In this document: positions 11,246 through 23,034 of the stretch, piece by piece
Layout: each line of letters begins with the position of its first letter
How positions within the stretch are numbered: position 1 is the stretch's first letter
NCBI GenBank assembly: GCA_021186555.1
Contig: JAJKFL010000013.1
Span: 12,145,243-12,209,242, forward strand
Length of the DNA stretch: 64,000 nt
Source of the DNA: Reticulitermes speratus
Lineage: Eukaryota; Arthropoda; Insecta; Blattodea; Rhinotermitidae
Direction: 5' to 3'
Position numbers and translations under genes: made by a program
The notes under the pieces: generated by a model
What the model was told of the DNA's origin: nothing
Databases searched by the model: none
The model's input: the letters and a program-made list of their open reading frames with translations, nothing else

Positions 11246-13870
11246 AATGAACTTTTCTATTTATTGCTACCCGTTAGCCGAAACAGCATTGGCTCGTTTT
11301 AAGGTTCCCACAATACGCCCGCTTGTCCTTTTGATACGTGTAGTATTAAGATAAGTATGGAATATTTCCCTTACAGTTGGTTGATGCATTCAGCTGTGCT
11401 GATCATACAGACAAACATATCTAAATTCCATTATTCAAAGCTATTATGTAAGTAAATATAATATAAAGTTATCTTTACGAATTTATATGAATTCTGACAA
11501 CATGGCACATTACACTGTGTTATATCTAGTGCGTTTCGAATTAGAATAATGTCTGAAATTAACCCGATTATGACTAATTGGTTAGCCAAAACATGTAGGA
11601 AGAGTTCACATCAGTTAGTAAAGATAACTTGGTACCGTACTTATTGATATAAAAGCTGGGAAATACGATTTTAGATTTGATCATTTACTGAATATACCTT
11701 GAATAACATTGTCAGGGGAAAACAGAGGTACTCGGATGTGCCGTGCGAAGGTCTCGATATATCACGAGAAGTTTCCGCTGGACGATACCTGCCACCCCTT
11801 GACCCAAATTTAGTTGTACCTTTCCCTTCCTCCCCTACTGCCTTCTTGGTATGTCCCACGAGTTTACCTGTTTGGTTTGGGTACTTTCCTTGGTCACTCA
11901 GCATCCAGTCTCCGCGGGATAAACATACAAATTTAGTTTCGGCTTATTGTACTTCAAAATTGTGTTTCGGTATATATTAATACATCGGGGGGTTGTTGCA
12001 GTCCTTGGTAGTGCTGGGGTCAGATTTGTGTTATTGGTACCAGCACAGCACTGCAAAGTTATTGCTGGTCTGTGTGGAGTCTCTCTTCGTTGTGGTATTC
12101 ATATTGTTTTGATGTGTTTTTTATATGTATTTCAAACTACGTCATTCTGTAAGTATTTGCAATTGTTTGCTTTAAGTTGTTTGTAAAATAAATTGGTGCC
12201 TTTGATTTTGTGTATCTCATTCGGCACGTTGAGTTCATGCTGGCCGCTCCACCAACTTGCATAATAGATCCACTTAGAGCAGTGGTTCCCAAAGTGGGCG
12301 GTACCGCCCCCTGGGGGGCGGTGGGATTACCAAGGTGGGCGCTAATAGGTAAGAGAGGTGGAAGGGAGCGCTGTTATTATCACAGGGGGGCGCTAGTAGA
12401 CGAGTAGTGCATTTTTTATAATAAAATTCAAATAAATTAATTTTTGTGTTAAAATAAAAAATTAACTAAATTTCTTAGTATTTTAATTTATGAATCTTAT
12501 TCAAGCACATATTATTTTTTAATAAACTATTGCTAGATGAATTATTGTCAATAATAAAAAATATAATAAATTTTACTTTATTAATTAACACAAAAATATT
12601 AAGTTTAACTCTTTTAATTTCATTTAAACGTTTTTTTAAATATAAAATAAAAGTGGAAACAAAAGCGCATTTATGTTTTTTTAAAAAAGGTAGGGGGCGC
12701 TGTGGGTGTGTATATGGAGACAAGGGGGCGGTGGACCGAAAAAGTTTGGGAACCACTGACTTACGGAGTATACGGAGCACGGAGAAAAACCTGTCCAATA
12801 TCACTTTTCCAAAGCCTCAGCTGAGAAAGGCCGCCGAATAACCGCATAACATAGAGAACGGCTTTATTCGAGGACTAATATGATTATACATTATACATAG
12901 CCTCAGCTCGTACCTCGCAGAGAACACTGTTTCCGACAGAAGACCCAATCGGCGAATGCTGTATAGGGAAACAGTCGTTGTTCATTCTGAGAATCCTATA
13001 AAAACACATAAATGCACTGTGTGGACACAATGCATTCTTCTTAGTGTTAAACCAGGCGGTATATATACTAACCTCAGGTTTTTTAACGACGACTACTGGT
13101 CATTAAAATTATCCAGTATAAAAGAAAACTGAAATGGCCCAACAACTTTTCTTAGAAGTCGTCAATATCAAACCCCATAAAAGTCCATTAGTGTAAATGC
13201 ACATGTTTTATGCACATAGGCGGACGGAGTAAGCAATTTTATGGACGCTTCGCAGAGATTCAGAACCTCCTCAAGCCATCATCCTTTTAACTTCTTGACA
13301 CTTCCATCATTTTCTTCGCCTTTCTTCCAGTTTTGAGCGCTACTTAAAGATAATTTTCTTTTCACCGCACGTCACACTAATTTCCACGAAACTAATAAAA
13401 CAGCAAAGCATACTTCAGCCACTGGATACTAACAGCACGATACAAGTCAACATTATCTTTGCCGAACACACAGTTTTAAATAATTCCGTCAGGCGCGACC
13501 CTTCCTGGGTACTCGTGCTGCCACATGCAGCGCTCACAACGGCAAGTGTCAGAACTGAGTCGTTACAACATATGTTGAATCAATATGATGTTCTAAGTAA
13601 CGGTCAGCTTTGCTCCTCCTGCAGACTGTGTCTTTGTTATCTACATTCTATCTTAATGATTGGCAGGAAGATGATACGTTGACAAAATTAACGACGTCTT
13701 CATTTAATTAAAATTTAGTACTGAGATATGCAGGAACACTGCCAAACTGGCACCACAGTAACTCCGCCCTGACAATGGATTTGTTTTCATCCACCTTTTG
13801 TGTGTTGCAATAAGTTTTCGCTACCTAAAAGTTTCTAAGGACAGACAGAATGGAAAGATGATTTTAACCA
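11246..13870. repeat. 3' copy of the segmental duplication 1-2628
   Basis: It begins with the same bases as position 1 and stays nearly identical to about 13870. Differences are scattered substitutions and small indels, including the A/T-rich middle of the hAT-like element. After 13870 it runs into sequence unrelated to 2629 onward. Confidence 0.9.
12280..12758. mobile_element. Non-autonomous hAT-like DNA transposon, duplicate of 1035-1515
   Basis: The terminal inverted repeats are cleaner than in the first copy: CAGTGGTTCCCAAA and TTTGGGAACCACTG. The flanking 8-mers are ACTTAGAG and ACTTACGG, a partly decayed target duplication. There is no transposase ORF. Confidence 0.75.
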
Positions 13871-15219
13871 AATGTCTTGTAGTTTCTGTCCAATTCTTTG
13901 TTTGTATAGCCATTGTACACTTTCGTCATCGAGTTAACTAATTTTATAATTAAGTATATTTTCTTTGCGTGCAGTGTTCTTGAGTAGATGTAAACATTTT
14001 GGTGGAAATCTTAATTAAGTCAAAGTCAAAAAGTGTTCTGGGTCAATATCACTTCCTCTGTAAACTCTCACGTCTAGGAATAATCTGACAGCTTCCTGTT
14101 TGCAATGTAATAGTCTATAACTGTTTTGGAATTGAGAGCTGACCATGTGTGTGTACGTACATTTTTGTGGTAGAGAATCAGTTCATTATTTTCATGTTGT
14201 TACTTGTGGCAAAATCTCTTAACTTAACTTAACAATCCACTGTTATTAGTAACTGGTTCTACAAAATTTCCTACAATATTATGGATTTCTATTCTTAATA
14301 GCTTATTTGTAAAGTATAAACATTCCTCTTAAGAAAGTTGTGTGATAGACCTACTATACACCTACGTACGTACAAATAAGAAAAAACGAATTCTATAATT
14401 TATAGTGCACCCCCAGTTGGACGAATTCCAAGACTAATATCCAAATCCAACATGTTAAAGAAATGGAACTTTTAAGGCTTGCGCGCAGCCTAAACATGCT
14501 AAGACTTTCCAACGTCCATTTCCTACCTTTGCTTATATTGTTGATTTCTTCATTACACTTCAAATTTTCCAAACCGGTGTGTATTATATAGTTTACGCAT
14601 AGCATTCCTTAAATAAAGCTTATTATATTTTATACTGTGAACATGCTCTTTAAACCGTGTTTGTAGCCTTCAGTCCGTTTGCTTATGGAAACACACAGCC
14701 TAAACACGTAAGCTCGTTAACTGAAGGGCTCTTGCAATCGCAGAACTTTAAATTCTCATTTTATTGGGAAAAACCGAACATCAGTGACAATATTTATACG
14801 AAGAAGCGTACAGAATATTATTTAAATATTAAAGCAAATGAATATTCACAATTATTTCATGAAATACATATGTACAATAACTGCGTGAAAATTACATCTA
14901 ATGACTTACTATAGAGCAGACTTGATTACACACAGTATAGTCGCTGATGCTAAGGCTTACAGTTAACGTGGGGAGCTGTTGGAGTTTCACATAGGTTCAA
15001 CTAACCAACTGCGTTCAAGATAAGAACAAGGAACAAGGGTGGTAATAGTATTAGTTTAATATGAAAATAGAAGAATGATAGTATATATAAACTTCATTCT
15101 TACAACTAATATATCACAACTGAAATATAATTACGTTTAGCGTGATGAAGAAAACGTTGAAATATTTTAAGAATATTTTTAAATAGCTGCTATAAAAGAC
15201 AGGTGTTGGGAATAAGTGC
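13871..15219. other. Upstream region of defensin gene B, no gene seen
   Basis: From 13871 to about 14300 I find no match elsewhere in the window. From about 14300 it is an old homologue of the gene A upstream region (anchors TTTGTAAAGTATAAACATTCC and AATTTATAGTG). The ORFs at 14393-14605 and 14657-14914 have no counterpart in the homologous region and are not supported. Confidence 0.55.
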
Positions 15220-15227
15220 AGTATGAA

Positions 15228-15473
15228 GATTAGGCAAAACAATCCCTATACAGGCCTGGAAAGGCCCTGTGGGTTCCAGGAGGTTGAGGCTCCCAGATTT
15301 CCAGACAATCGGAACATGAAGGTCGTAAGTTTGTCAGCCCTAAGCACCGGCCACCTTTACCGCGAAGAGATATCCCTGATACTCATTTCTGTTAGCGGCT
15401 GAGTCAACCCCAGGGCCGTAAGTGCGACCGGAAGGATTGTGTCAATGACAAATTCCAATAACATCATTGGGGG
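15228..15473 (-). mobile_element. 5'-truncated SINE upstream of gene B
   Basis: It matches the body of the complete SINE at 55800-56104 (landmarks GGTTCCAGGAGGTTGAGGCT and GTCAATGA.AAATTCCAAT) but lacks its tRNA-like head. An 8-bp repeat, AGTATGAA, flanks it (15220-15227 and 15474-15481). The homologous place upstream of gene A (near 4700) has no insertion, so it entered after genes A and B separated. Confidence 0.8.
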
Positions 15474-15884
15474 AGTATGAAAGTTGCTGTCAATAAATTC
15501 ACGAGAACGGTATCTTACACAGTTTAAGGAAACACGGTAACACTCCAAACACCGATGTGCAACGTGTCTGCAAACCTGTCAAGTCCAATTAAATACGAAT
15601 TGGAAACGTCTGTACGACACCGCATGAGGCATTGTCTGCTATACCACATGTTTATAAAGTAATGTCAGTACCATCCCATTGTCACGATCAATTAAGCTCA
15701 CAAATAACTGTCACTCAGCAGCACACAAGTGGCCTAATCTGAAAGGAAAAGATAAGGCCTGCCTGACGCACACATTTCAAAAAACGACAAAATATTTGTT
15801 CACCTGCTCTTTCCTTTCTTTGGGTCATATTTGTATCAATTTAAAAAACAGAACGTTTAGTAAAACAAGAAGAACCGTACATTT

Positions 15885-15979
15885 AATTCGGTACTTCCTG
15901 CTAACAGTTCTAGTATAAATTCGGTCGCAGGGACCTGCCGCAGCATTCCGTCTGCTGTCTGCTGAACACAACAAGCATC
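15885..15979 (+). promoter_or_regulatory. Core promoter and 5'UTR of defensin gene B
   Basis: This is the same 95-bp block as before the other genes, with TATAAA at 15914-15919, 66 bp from the ATG. The initiator-like motif has changed from TCAGCA to GCAGCA, which could alter start-site choice. Near-identity with the C and D units begins at about this block. Further upstream the sequence diverges. Confidence 0.75.
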
Positions 15980-18090
15980 ATGAAGACCGTAATTCTGGCA
16001 GTCCTGCTGATCTTCGTCGTCGCCTCTCTTGTGTCCGGCGCTCCATTGGAAAGCGGTAAGTCGCCGTATGTAGACGAACATGATAAATGTCTCGCAGTAA
16101 ACTTACAGACGCTTAGAAGTTAACTATGAAATTGTCTCTTTGCTTAATTACGCACTACGTCATGAGGACGTATGGGGGAATGCACGTAAAACTCCAGGCA
16201 TTCTTAACCTCGGCACCAGATGCAGAAGTGAGGATACCGTAGTCGTTGTAGTGACTAGGCTACGGCCTGGACCTTCGAGGAATCATGGATCGATTCCCGG
16301 TAGGACCAAAGTATTATTAACGATTACAATAGACCATAAAATAACTAACAAGTGAAACTAACTAGTGACTAACCTGAGCCGGCGTGGCATAGGCGGTATA
16401 CCGATAAGGCTACGGCTGAACAGATAGGGGTTCGAATCCCAGTAAAATTAAGAGGCTTTTCCCTTCACCAAAATGTAACGACATGATATCTGGCAAGCAC
16501 AACCTCCTATTCAATGAGTACCAGGGTTCTTACCCAGTGGAAAGGTGGCAGAAGTGTGACAATCGACACTCACATCCATCTAGTGCCGAAAGAAAGAATG
16601 GAGCCAAACCTCCAGTCCCCTTATATGTCTTCATGTCGTGGACAGGGATAACTTTACGTTTTTGTAAATTCACTAACGGAATAAACATCCTCATTACTGT
16701 AATGCTGTGTAAGTTCGGTGTAGTTTTATGCGCAGATTTAGAACAATTTACCGAAATATTCTGGCGCCCACAATTTTCTTTGGACTACTAGATTTATGAT
16801 TTAATTGTACTAACATCTCACGACGGTCGACTTGGAGATTGGCATACGTTCAGCTGTTTGTCGATACAGTGCCCAATGCCGTTAAAACATTATTAAGCAA
16901 ATATTCATATCCCACCAAGTACCTTCTGGAATTCGCACGCAAAATTTGATATTTCCTTTCAAAATGGTGGGTGATATAAAATATCCAACCTCCAAGAGAA
17001 ATTCAGAAATAATGAGGGAACAAAATTTCATAACATGAGGCCCATACAGAGGGAGCAGTGGGCAGGCTCGGTCTTACCTGCAACAACTGGACCAAGTGTT
17101 GCACATATTGCAGAAGTCACAGGGTAGATCTGCAATCTTCCGCTACCATCGACTGAGATTACGAAGAATTTTACAAAACTTCATACAACATTATTAGATT
17201 GAGTTATTCAAGAAGGATTAGTTGGACGGGATGTCACACACGGGCGACTGAGAACAGCATACAAAATTTAGTCTTCTTTAAGTGTGTTATCGTTTTTATT
17301 GATAAATGTCACCTGCGTGTGGTAAGTGGATTCAAGTGGCAAAACAGACTACTACAACAGTGGGTCCTTTGGACAAAGATGGTCATTGAATTCCACAAAC
17401 ATTAAATTTCCAAATCATCAGTATCTATTAGTTACTCATGAAGATCGAATGTGGTGATTTTAGTAACTGTAAATGCTATTTTAAGAAATACTTGGTAAAC
17501 TATGTAAAGTATATAAAGATCTGCAATAAGTTATTACAATCTTTGTGTAGCCAAAAGTCACTATTTCTTTACAAAACGACACCACTGCAACCGAATACGA
17601 GACAGCTCAATTCAGTATAAACTATAAATTCAGATGCTAATTCTTTAAGACCTATGGTCAATACCACTTTCCCGTTCACATCTAACTCTTCCAAACTAAG
17701 TATGTAGATATCTGTATACACTGTGACGTTCGGGCCTCAAGACCCAAAATACTGTAGATCACGAAAGACTGGGACATATCTCTCTCACTGGCTGATTTGT
17801 GCATATTTGCGGCAGCTGTATTTGTCTATATGTTGATACATAAAGATTGTGTTTAACTCCAGAAATCATAATGATATGTCAGTGTTATTGCTCTGCATGA
17901 CTGGACAATCGTTCAAACAACGTTTTTTTTTTTTTTTGCAGAACATTTGCGCGAGAGACGAGCAACCTGTGACCTGGCCAGTGCCTTGAATGTGAAAGAC
18001 TCCTTATGCGCGGCCCATTGTCTTACAAAATGGCTCCAAGGTTACCGTGGGGGACGCTGCGTCAAAGGTATCTGCGTGTGCAGGAAATAA
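15980..18090 (+). CDS. Insect defensin, gene B
   Basis: Two exons: 15980-16055 and 17942-18090. The phase-1 intron of 1,886 bp ends in a long T tract and GCAG. The 74-residue product has a 20-residue signal peptide, a pro-region of only about 12 residues ending in RERR (a furin-type R-x-R-R site), and a 42-residue mature defensin starting ATCDL. The cysteine pattern is C-x12-C-x3-C-x12-C-x4-C-x1-C. The loop between cysteines 3 and 4 is three residues longer than the usual nine. The AAHC helix motif and the GGRC gamma-core are present. Net charge of the mature part is about +5, counting Lys/Arg against Asp. A secreted antibacterial role is inferred from the family. Compared with gene D, exon 2 differs at 16 of 149 bases, giving nine amino-acid changes and one silent codon change. 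Confidence 0.93.
16225..16305 (+). repeat. tRNA-like SINE head in intron of gene B
   Basis: The A-box-like GTAGTCGTTGTAGTGACTAGG and B-box-like GGATCGATTCCC are present with no SINE body behind them. Nearly identical copies lie near 23285-23365 in gene C and 30357-30437 in gene D, with a weak relative near 5430-5480 in gene A. Confidence 0.5.
16376..16657 (+). mobile_element. tRNA-derived SINE in intron of gene B
   Basis: The head has A-box GTGGCATAGGCGG and B-box GGTTCGAATCC. The body shares CCTCCTATTCAATGAGTACC, CATCTAGTGCCGA and GACAGGGATAACTTTAC with the SINE at 52357-52655. The ORF at 16483-16791 runs through it and is not a gene. Confidence 0.75.
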
Positions 18091-18322
18091 TCTACAACTT
18101 ACACCATGGAAGCATTTGTCATACGACTACTTCTGTACACAACAGAAAGATATACAACTACTGAAACTTCTCTTATGTTAAAACGTCTTTCGGGACAATT
18201 TCATTAGAACTGCGGAGTAATGACGCAAACATTTATATTACAGCGCTGTTCAATGCTTGTAAATGATATTTCTTTCACCAACAAGATATTTCCAGTGAAT
18301 TGTTTCTTGTAACATGTTCATT

Positions 18323-18328
18323 AATAAA
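18323..18328 (+). terminator. Poly(A) signal of defensin gene B
   Basis: AATAAA lies in the conserved TTAATAAACAA context, 232 bp after the stop codon. Confidence 0.7.
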
Positions 18329-19751
18329 CAAATCCCAGCAACATGTTGGTCACTTCTCACAAATCCAAAACAAAAGTATTAAACCTATCTATAACCACCC
18401 GAAACATGGAACACTAAAACTGAACACAATATGTGAAGGTAGTCTCTCCTTATCCCACTTATTAATAAACCCTCGTAACAAAATATATGTTCTACCGATC
18501 GCCACTCCTACACCGTATTCCAGATATCTCGACTTAATATTCCAGGTGCCTCGCCATTCTGGCGGACGTTTTGATTTTTCCAGTTCCCCCCAGATTTCGG
18601 GGTAGTGCTTCAGACAAGAAGAAGAACACTTCCTGTTACATATCTGCCAAATAGTTCATCACTATTGTCCCAGCATTTGGGTACTGAGAGTGTAGTTAAA
18701 TTACTCCTGTATATCTAGATAAAGAAACAGATATACTCGCATCTGTTTTGCCTTTCCCATGCTGGAATTAAACCTCGGACGAGCCGCACAAAGACCGACG
18801 AACATAACTAGAATGTTTGCATATAAATGTCCTTTATGTGCATTAGAGAAGGAGGTGCAATTAAGTAGTGTTTGTTATAACGCACCTTGCTCAATTCGAA
18901 AACAACACACTGACTGGGATGATAATTATGTACAAACAAAGTCTCTCTTGGTCAGCACAGACGTTCGAGGCATCCACGTGGCATGCTGTAGCCTGGTGTC
19001 GCTGGATAAACTGTACATTGTCACATGTCCTGTTCTCGTACAGAGCGTTTAATACTGAACAGGACAATGCAGTCGGCACAGTGACTAGGCTACCGGCCGG
19101 AATCCGAGACATCGTGGTTTGATCCCCGGCAGAGGCAAGATATACTGCTAATATATCGTTGTTTTCTTTAGTGTTTGTTTTGAACTATATTATTCCACGA
19201 CAACTTCCTTCCAAATCTTTCTAATTCACCATTCATCAGTCGTACCAGTGACACAACGCAGTGCCAAATCCTGACAGCGTGGTGAAGTGAACGGCACAAC
19301 AACAAGCAATACAAGAAACTAAGAAATGTAACACAGCAGCTATAAGGAAAAGTTATAGCATTGAAAACCTAAGGCGGAGAGGAACGGGAATGTTATCCTC
19401 AGTGGATACTGTCCGGAAATAACAGCAATAATAATAATAATAATAATAATTCAATTTTTGTTTATGAATGTGCCGAGTCAACAGCCAAATGGCGAATTAC
19501 AGACGCAGCGCAACATACACACACAATAAGGACAATAAACAAAGCACAAATGAAACGGACACAGACAGAACAAAGTATACTTAAATAATTAATTAGGACA
19601 CTATATAATATAGAACTAACAATGATATCAAACTTGAGTGTGGCATTTTGCATCCTGAATGTATCTTATTTCATTACAAACTGAATTTACAGAAGTGGCA
19701 TAACTGGTAGTGGGGCAGCGGGGGTCAATGTTGAAGGTTGGACTTATATTA

Positions 19752-19795
19752 TGATTAAGATGATGATGATGATGATGATGACGACGATGATGAAG
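19752..19795. repeat. (GAT)n microsatellite
   Basis: An imperfect GAT/GAC run, repeated at 26812-26856 in the next tandem unit. Its minus-strand translation is a histidine run, which is not a protein. Confidence 0.9.
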
Positions 19796-20275
19796 ACAAT
19801 AATAATCATAATAATAATATGTTTGGTACATAATAAAATATACAAACAACAAACGTAAAAAGTGGAAAGAAGGTACAAAACAGAATTAAGTTAATTAAAA
19901 CTACCCTACCTAAATTAAAATCACAATAAACGTGAACATTAGTGACGAACTATAGTGTAAAACATGTTAAATTTTTTATTTGCTTCGTAAAAATATCTAC
20001 GTCTATCGAGTCGTTAAGCACAACAGACTTCTCCTTGAACAATCCCTTGAAAGCTTTAAACGACAGACACGGTTATGAAATACAAAGTATCGTCAGTAAT
20101 GCACAAATTTAGTATATAACACAATGGTAGGATTCCTCTACTCGACTATAATGTGTTGCCCTCTAGCGGTGATCTTTCACAACAGACATTATTCTACAAC
20201 CAGGCTGGTGCTGCTATCTCAAGGATACAGCGATGAACCATTCGGTAGGTTTTGCTACTATGTAAGTATCTCGTG

Positions 20276-22230
20276 CAGCACAGTCCTTGTTGAGAAGCTA
20301 ACAGGTGCTCAGCCAGTCAAGAAATTCCCAGCATTTTGTGGAACACAAAGGTTCATTACCTGAGCATGCCACCTGTCCCTATCCCGAGTCAAATCAATCC
20401 AGTCCATGCCCCCATACAACTTCTTGAGAATCCACTTTAATATTATCCTCCCATCTACGCCTAGGTGTTTCAAGTGGTCTCTTTCCTTAAGGTTTCCTCA
20501 CCAAAAACCTGTATGCATCTCTCTTCTCCCCCATACGTGCCACATGCCCCGCCCATCTCATTCTTCTTGATTTCATCACCCGAATATTATTTGGAGAGAA
20601 GAATAGATCATAAAGCTCCTCGTTACGGAATCCTCTCTCCACTCCCTTCTTACCTTGTCCTTCTTAGGCCCACTTTCCTTCCTCAGCACCCTATTCTCGA
20701 ACACCCTCAGCCTATGTTCCACAATATGAGAGACCTTGTTTCACGCCTGTACAAAACAACAGGCAAAATTACAGTTCTGTGTATCTTGATCTTTATATTT
20801 TTGGATAGAAAACTGAAATACAAAAGGTTCTGCACCGAATAATAGTAAGAATTCTCTGACTTCAATCTGCTCTTAATTTCTTCGTAAATGCAATATTTAT
20901 TTGTTAGTGTTGTTCCCGAATATTTGAACTGTTCCACCATGTCAAAGTATTTATTAACTATCTTTCTGTTGTGACTTTGTCCTGCATTCTCATGTCGAGA
21001 CATGACCATTTACTTACTTTTCTCAGCATTACTTTTAGTCCAATCTCCTTACTAGGATCTAGTAAAGCTTCGGTTTTTCTTTATAGTATGCATGCCTATG
21101 TTTTCATCCAATATACTAATATCAACAGCATAAACCAGAAGACCATCTGTACCATTTATTGTTAAGCTCTCCTGGTTTACCTGAATGGCATACTCTAAAG
21201 CAAAGTTCAAAAGCAATGGTGACAAAGCATCTCCTGTTCTCAAAACATTCTTGATAGGAAATGTGTCAGACAAATGTTTGCCTACCCGGACTCTGTTACA
21301 GGCTTCATTTAGAAAACCTTTTATTAGCCTACTAATTTCATAGGGATACCAAACTCAGTGAGAACATTATACAAGACCTGCCTCCCACCTAGATCATAGG
21401 ATTTTTTTTAAGTCTGTCAATAGCTGATGCCCTGCCTCATTGTATTCCCATTTTTTCTCAAGTACTTGACTAATGCGAAATTTATGATCAGTAGTTGACC
21501 TGTTACGTCTAAATTCACATTAATGATCTCCAATAATGTCCTCTGCATATGGAGTTAACCTTGACAGAAGGATGTTGGATAGAATTTTGTATGTGGTTGA
21601 CAAAAGTGATATGCCTCGATAATTACTGCAATCTGTTTCATCGCCCTTCTTATAAATAGGTACAATGATTGCCTTCTTCCACTGCTAAAAAAATTTCTCC
21701 TTATTCCAAACAGAAATAATAAGTTTATAGATCTCAGAACGAATTTTCCTACAGCCTGCTTTAATCAATTCTGTTGGAATTCGGACAGTTTCTGGTGATT
21801 TGTATCCTTTTACCCTTCCAACAGCCACCTTAACCTCAAAGGCACTGGGCTCAGGCACTAGTGGCGCTACTGTATGTATTTCAGTACACCTAACATATTA
21901 AAACACATGTACATACAATAACTACAAGAAGTTATTCCTCCTCTACTCAATATACTGTGGGAGTCTGCAAACAGATCACCCTTCTCATCCCTTACTATAT
22001 TAGTTCTAGGCTAGTAACCTTTCTTAAAATCCTTGATGTCCCTACACGAGTCTCTAATATACTTGTTATTACTATCTGTTTCAAGTGCATTAACCTTACC
22101 TTTCAGATATTCGATATTTCTTCCTGAAATGTCTGATTACTTCACGTATTACATCATTCAGATTATCTGCATTACTTTGGTTTAGATCCTGTAACCACTG
22201 CATTTTAGCCTGCTTCCTTTAATGTAACAA
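20276..22230 (-). mobile_element. Degenerate 5'-truncated RTE-like LINE
   Basis: On the minus strand, fragments of one polyprotein can be followed in the order expected for a non-LTR element. A basic linker comes first (RKQAKMQWLQD near 22230), then reverse-transcriptase blocks with IYKKGDETDCSNYRGISLL near 21640 and GDALSPLLLNFALEYA near 21210. The catalytic box follows, then the C-terminal ILPVVLY region near 20760. The frame is broken by stops and shifts. The catalytic YADD box reads YAVD, so a metal-binding aspartate is lost. The 3' end abuts CTCGTG at 20275. The first part (5' on the element) is missing. This is a dead copy that predates the B/C duplication, since an identical insertion sits at 27338. 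Confidence 0.85.
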
Positions 22231-22234
22231 CTGT

Positions 22235-22455
22235 GAAAATTAGAGGTTTTATGAATTGGTTCCTATCATGGTAAGTTTTTGCGGTGAGGAATTGTTAGCA
22301 TCTTCCCCAACCCCAAAGCTGGAGGACCAAACCTTCTCAGCTGTCCACGACTGCTTATTAAATATATTCCCAGCTACCCTCCATATTGGAGGCCGTTCCT
22401 CCATCCACAACATGATGTCGCGAGTGTTACATCTTAACGCCTTCTGCAAATGACT
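22235..22455 (-). repeat. Dispersed repeat next to LINE
   Basis: The minus-strand frame (22249-22449) reads WRVAGNIFNKQSWTAEKVWS, a peptide-like text I associate with a repeated sequence in cockroach and termite genomes, not with a gene. A duplicate lies at about 29300-29515. Confidence 0.5.
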
Positions 22456-22855
22456 AACTTACTTGGAAAATTTTGAGACAACTTTAAAACCGTTGCTTAA
22501 AACAGGTGACTGGAATAAGATGAGTTTGAAGGTTGCTGGTCATAAATTTAAAGAACAGTACTGTACTCAGTGGAAGGAGACACGGTGACACTACACACAA
22601 TGTGCTGCTATGTGTCGGCAACTCGTTTCAAGGACATGTAAATATGAACATTAATGCGGGAAAGAACGCTGCGTGAGGCATTGTCTTATATCTATACAGC
22701 ATGTTCGTAACTTCATTTCAGCATCATCCTAACGTCACGCTCGATTCAGCTAGGTATAGCAGCAAACGCGCGGCCTAATCTGTCACAGAAGGGGAAGCCC
22801 TGCCTGAAGCACACATTGCGAAATACGTGAATAAATCTGCCTTCTGTTATCCGAG

Positions 22856-22865
22856 GAGAATTCCC
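22856..22865 (-). promoter_or_regulatory. kappaB-like site upstream of gene C
   Basis: GAGAATTCCC on the + strand reads GGGAATTCTC in reverse, one mismatch from the GGGRNNYYCC consensus. It lies 104 bp upstream of the TATA box. Gene D has the same site; gene A has a weaker version and gene B has lost it. A role in immune induction is inferred. Confidence 0.35.
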
Positions 22866-22939
22866 TTTTCTTTTTGTTATATTTGTTTCAGTTACAAAAC
22901 CTCAAACGATTAGCAAAAGACATAAAGAACTGTACTTTT

Positions 22940-23034
22940 AATTCGGTACTTCCTGCTAACAGTTCTAGTATAAATTCTGTCGCAGGGACCTGCCTCAGCA
23001 TTCCGTCTGCTGTCTGCTGAACACAACAAGCATC
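22940..23034 (+). promoter_or_regulatory. Core promoter and 5'UTR of defensin gene C
   Basis: The TATA box is TATAAA at 22969-22974, with a TCAGCA initiator-like motif at 22995-23000. The block has no visible damage, so the gene may still be transcribed although its reading frame is broken. Confidence 0.7.

Noticed and set aside
19628..19852. Histidine-rich ORF (also 26689-26913)
   Set aside because: Translation of the GAT microsatellite.
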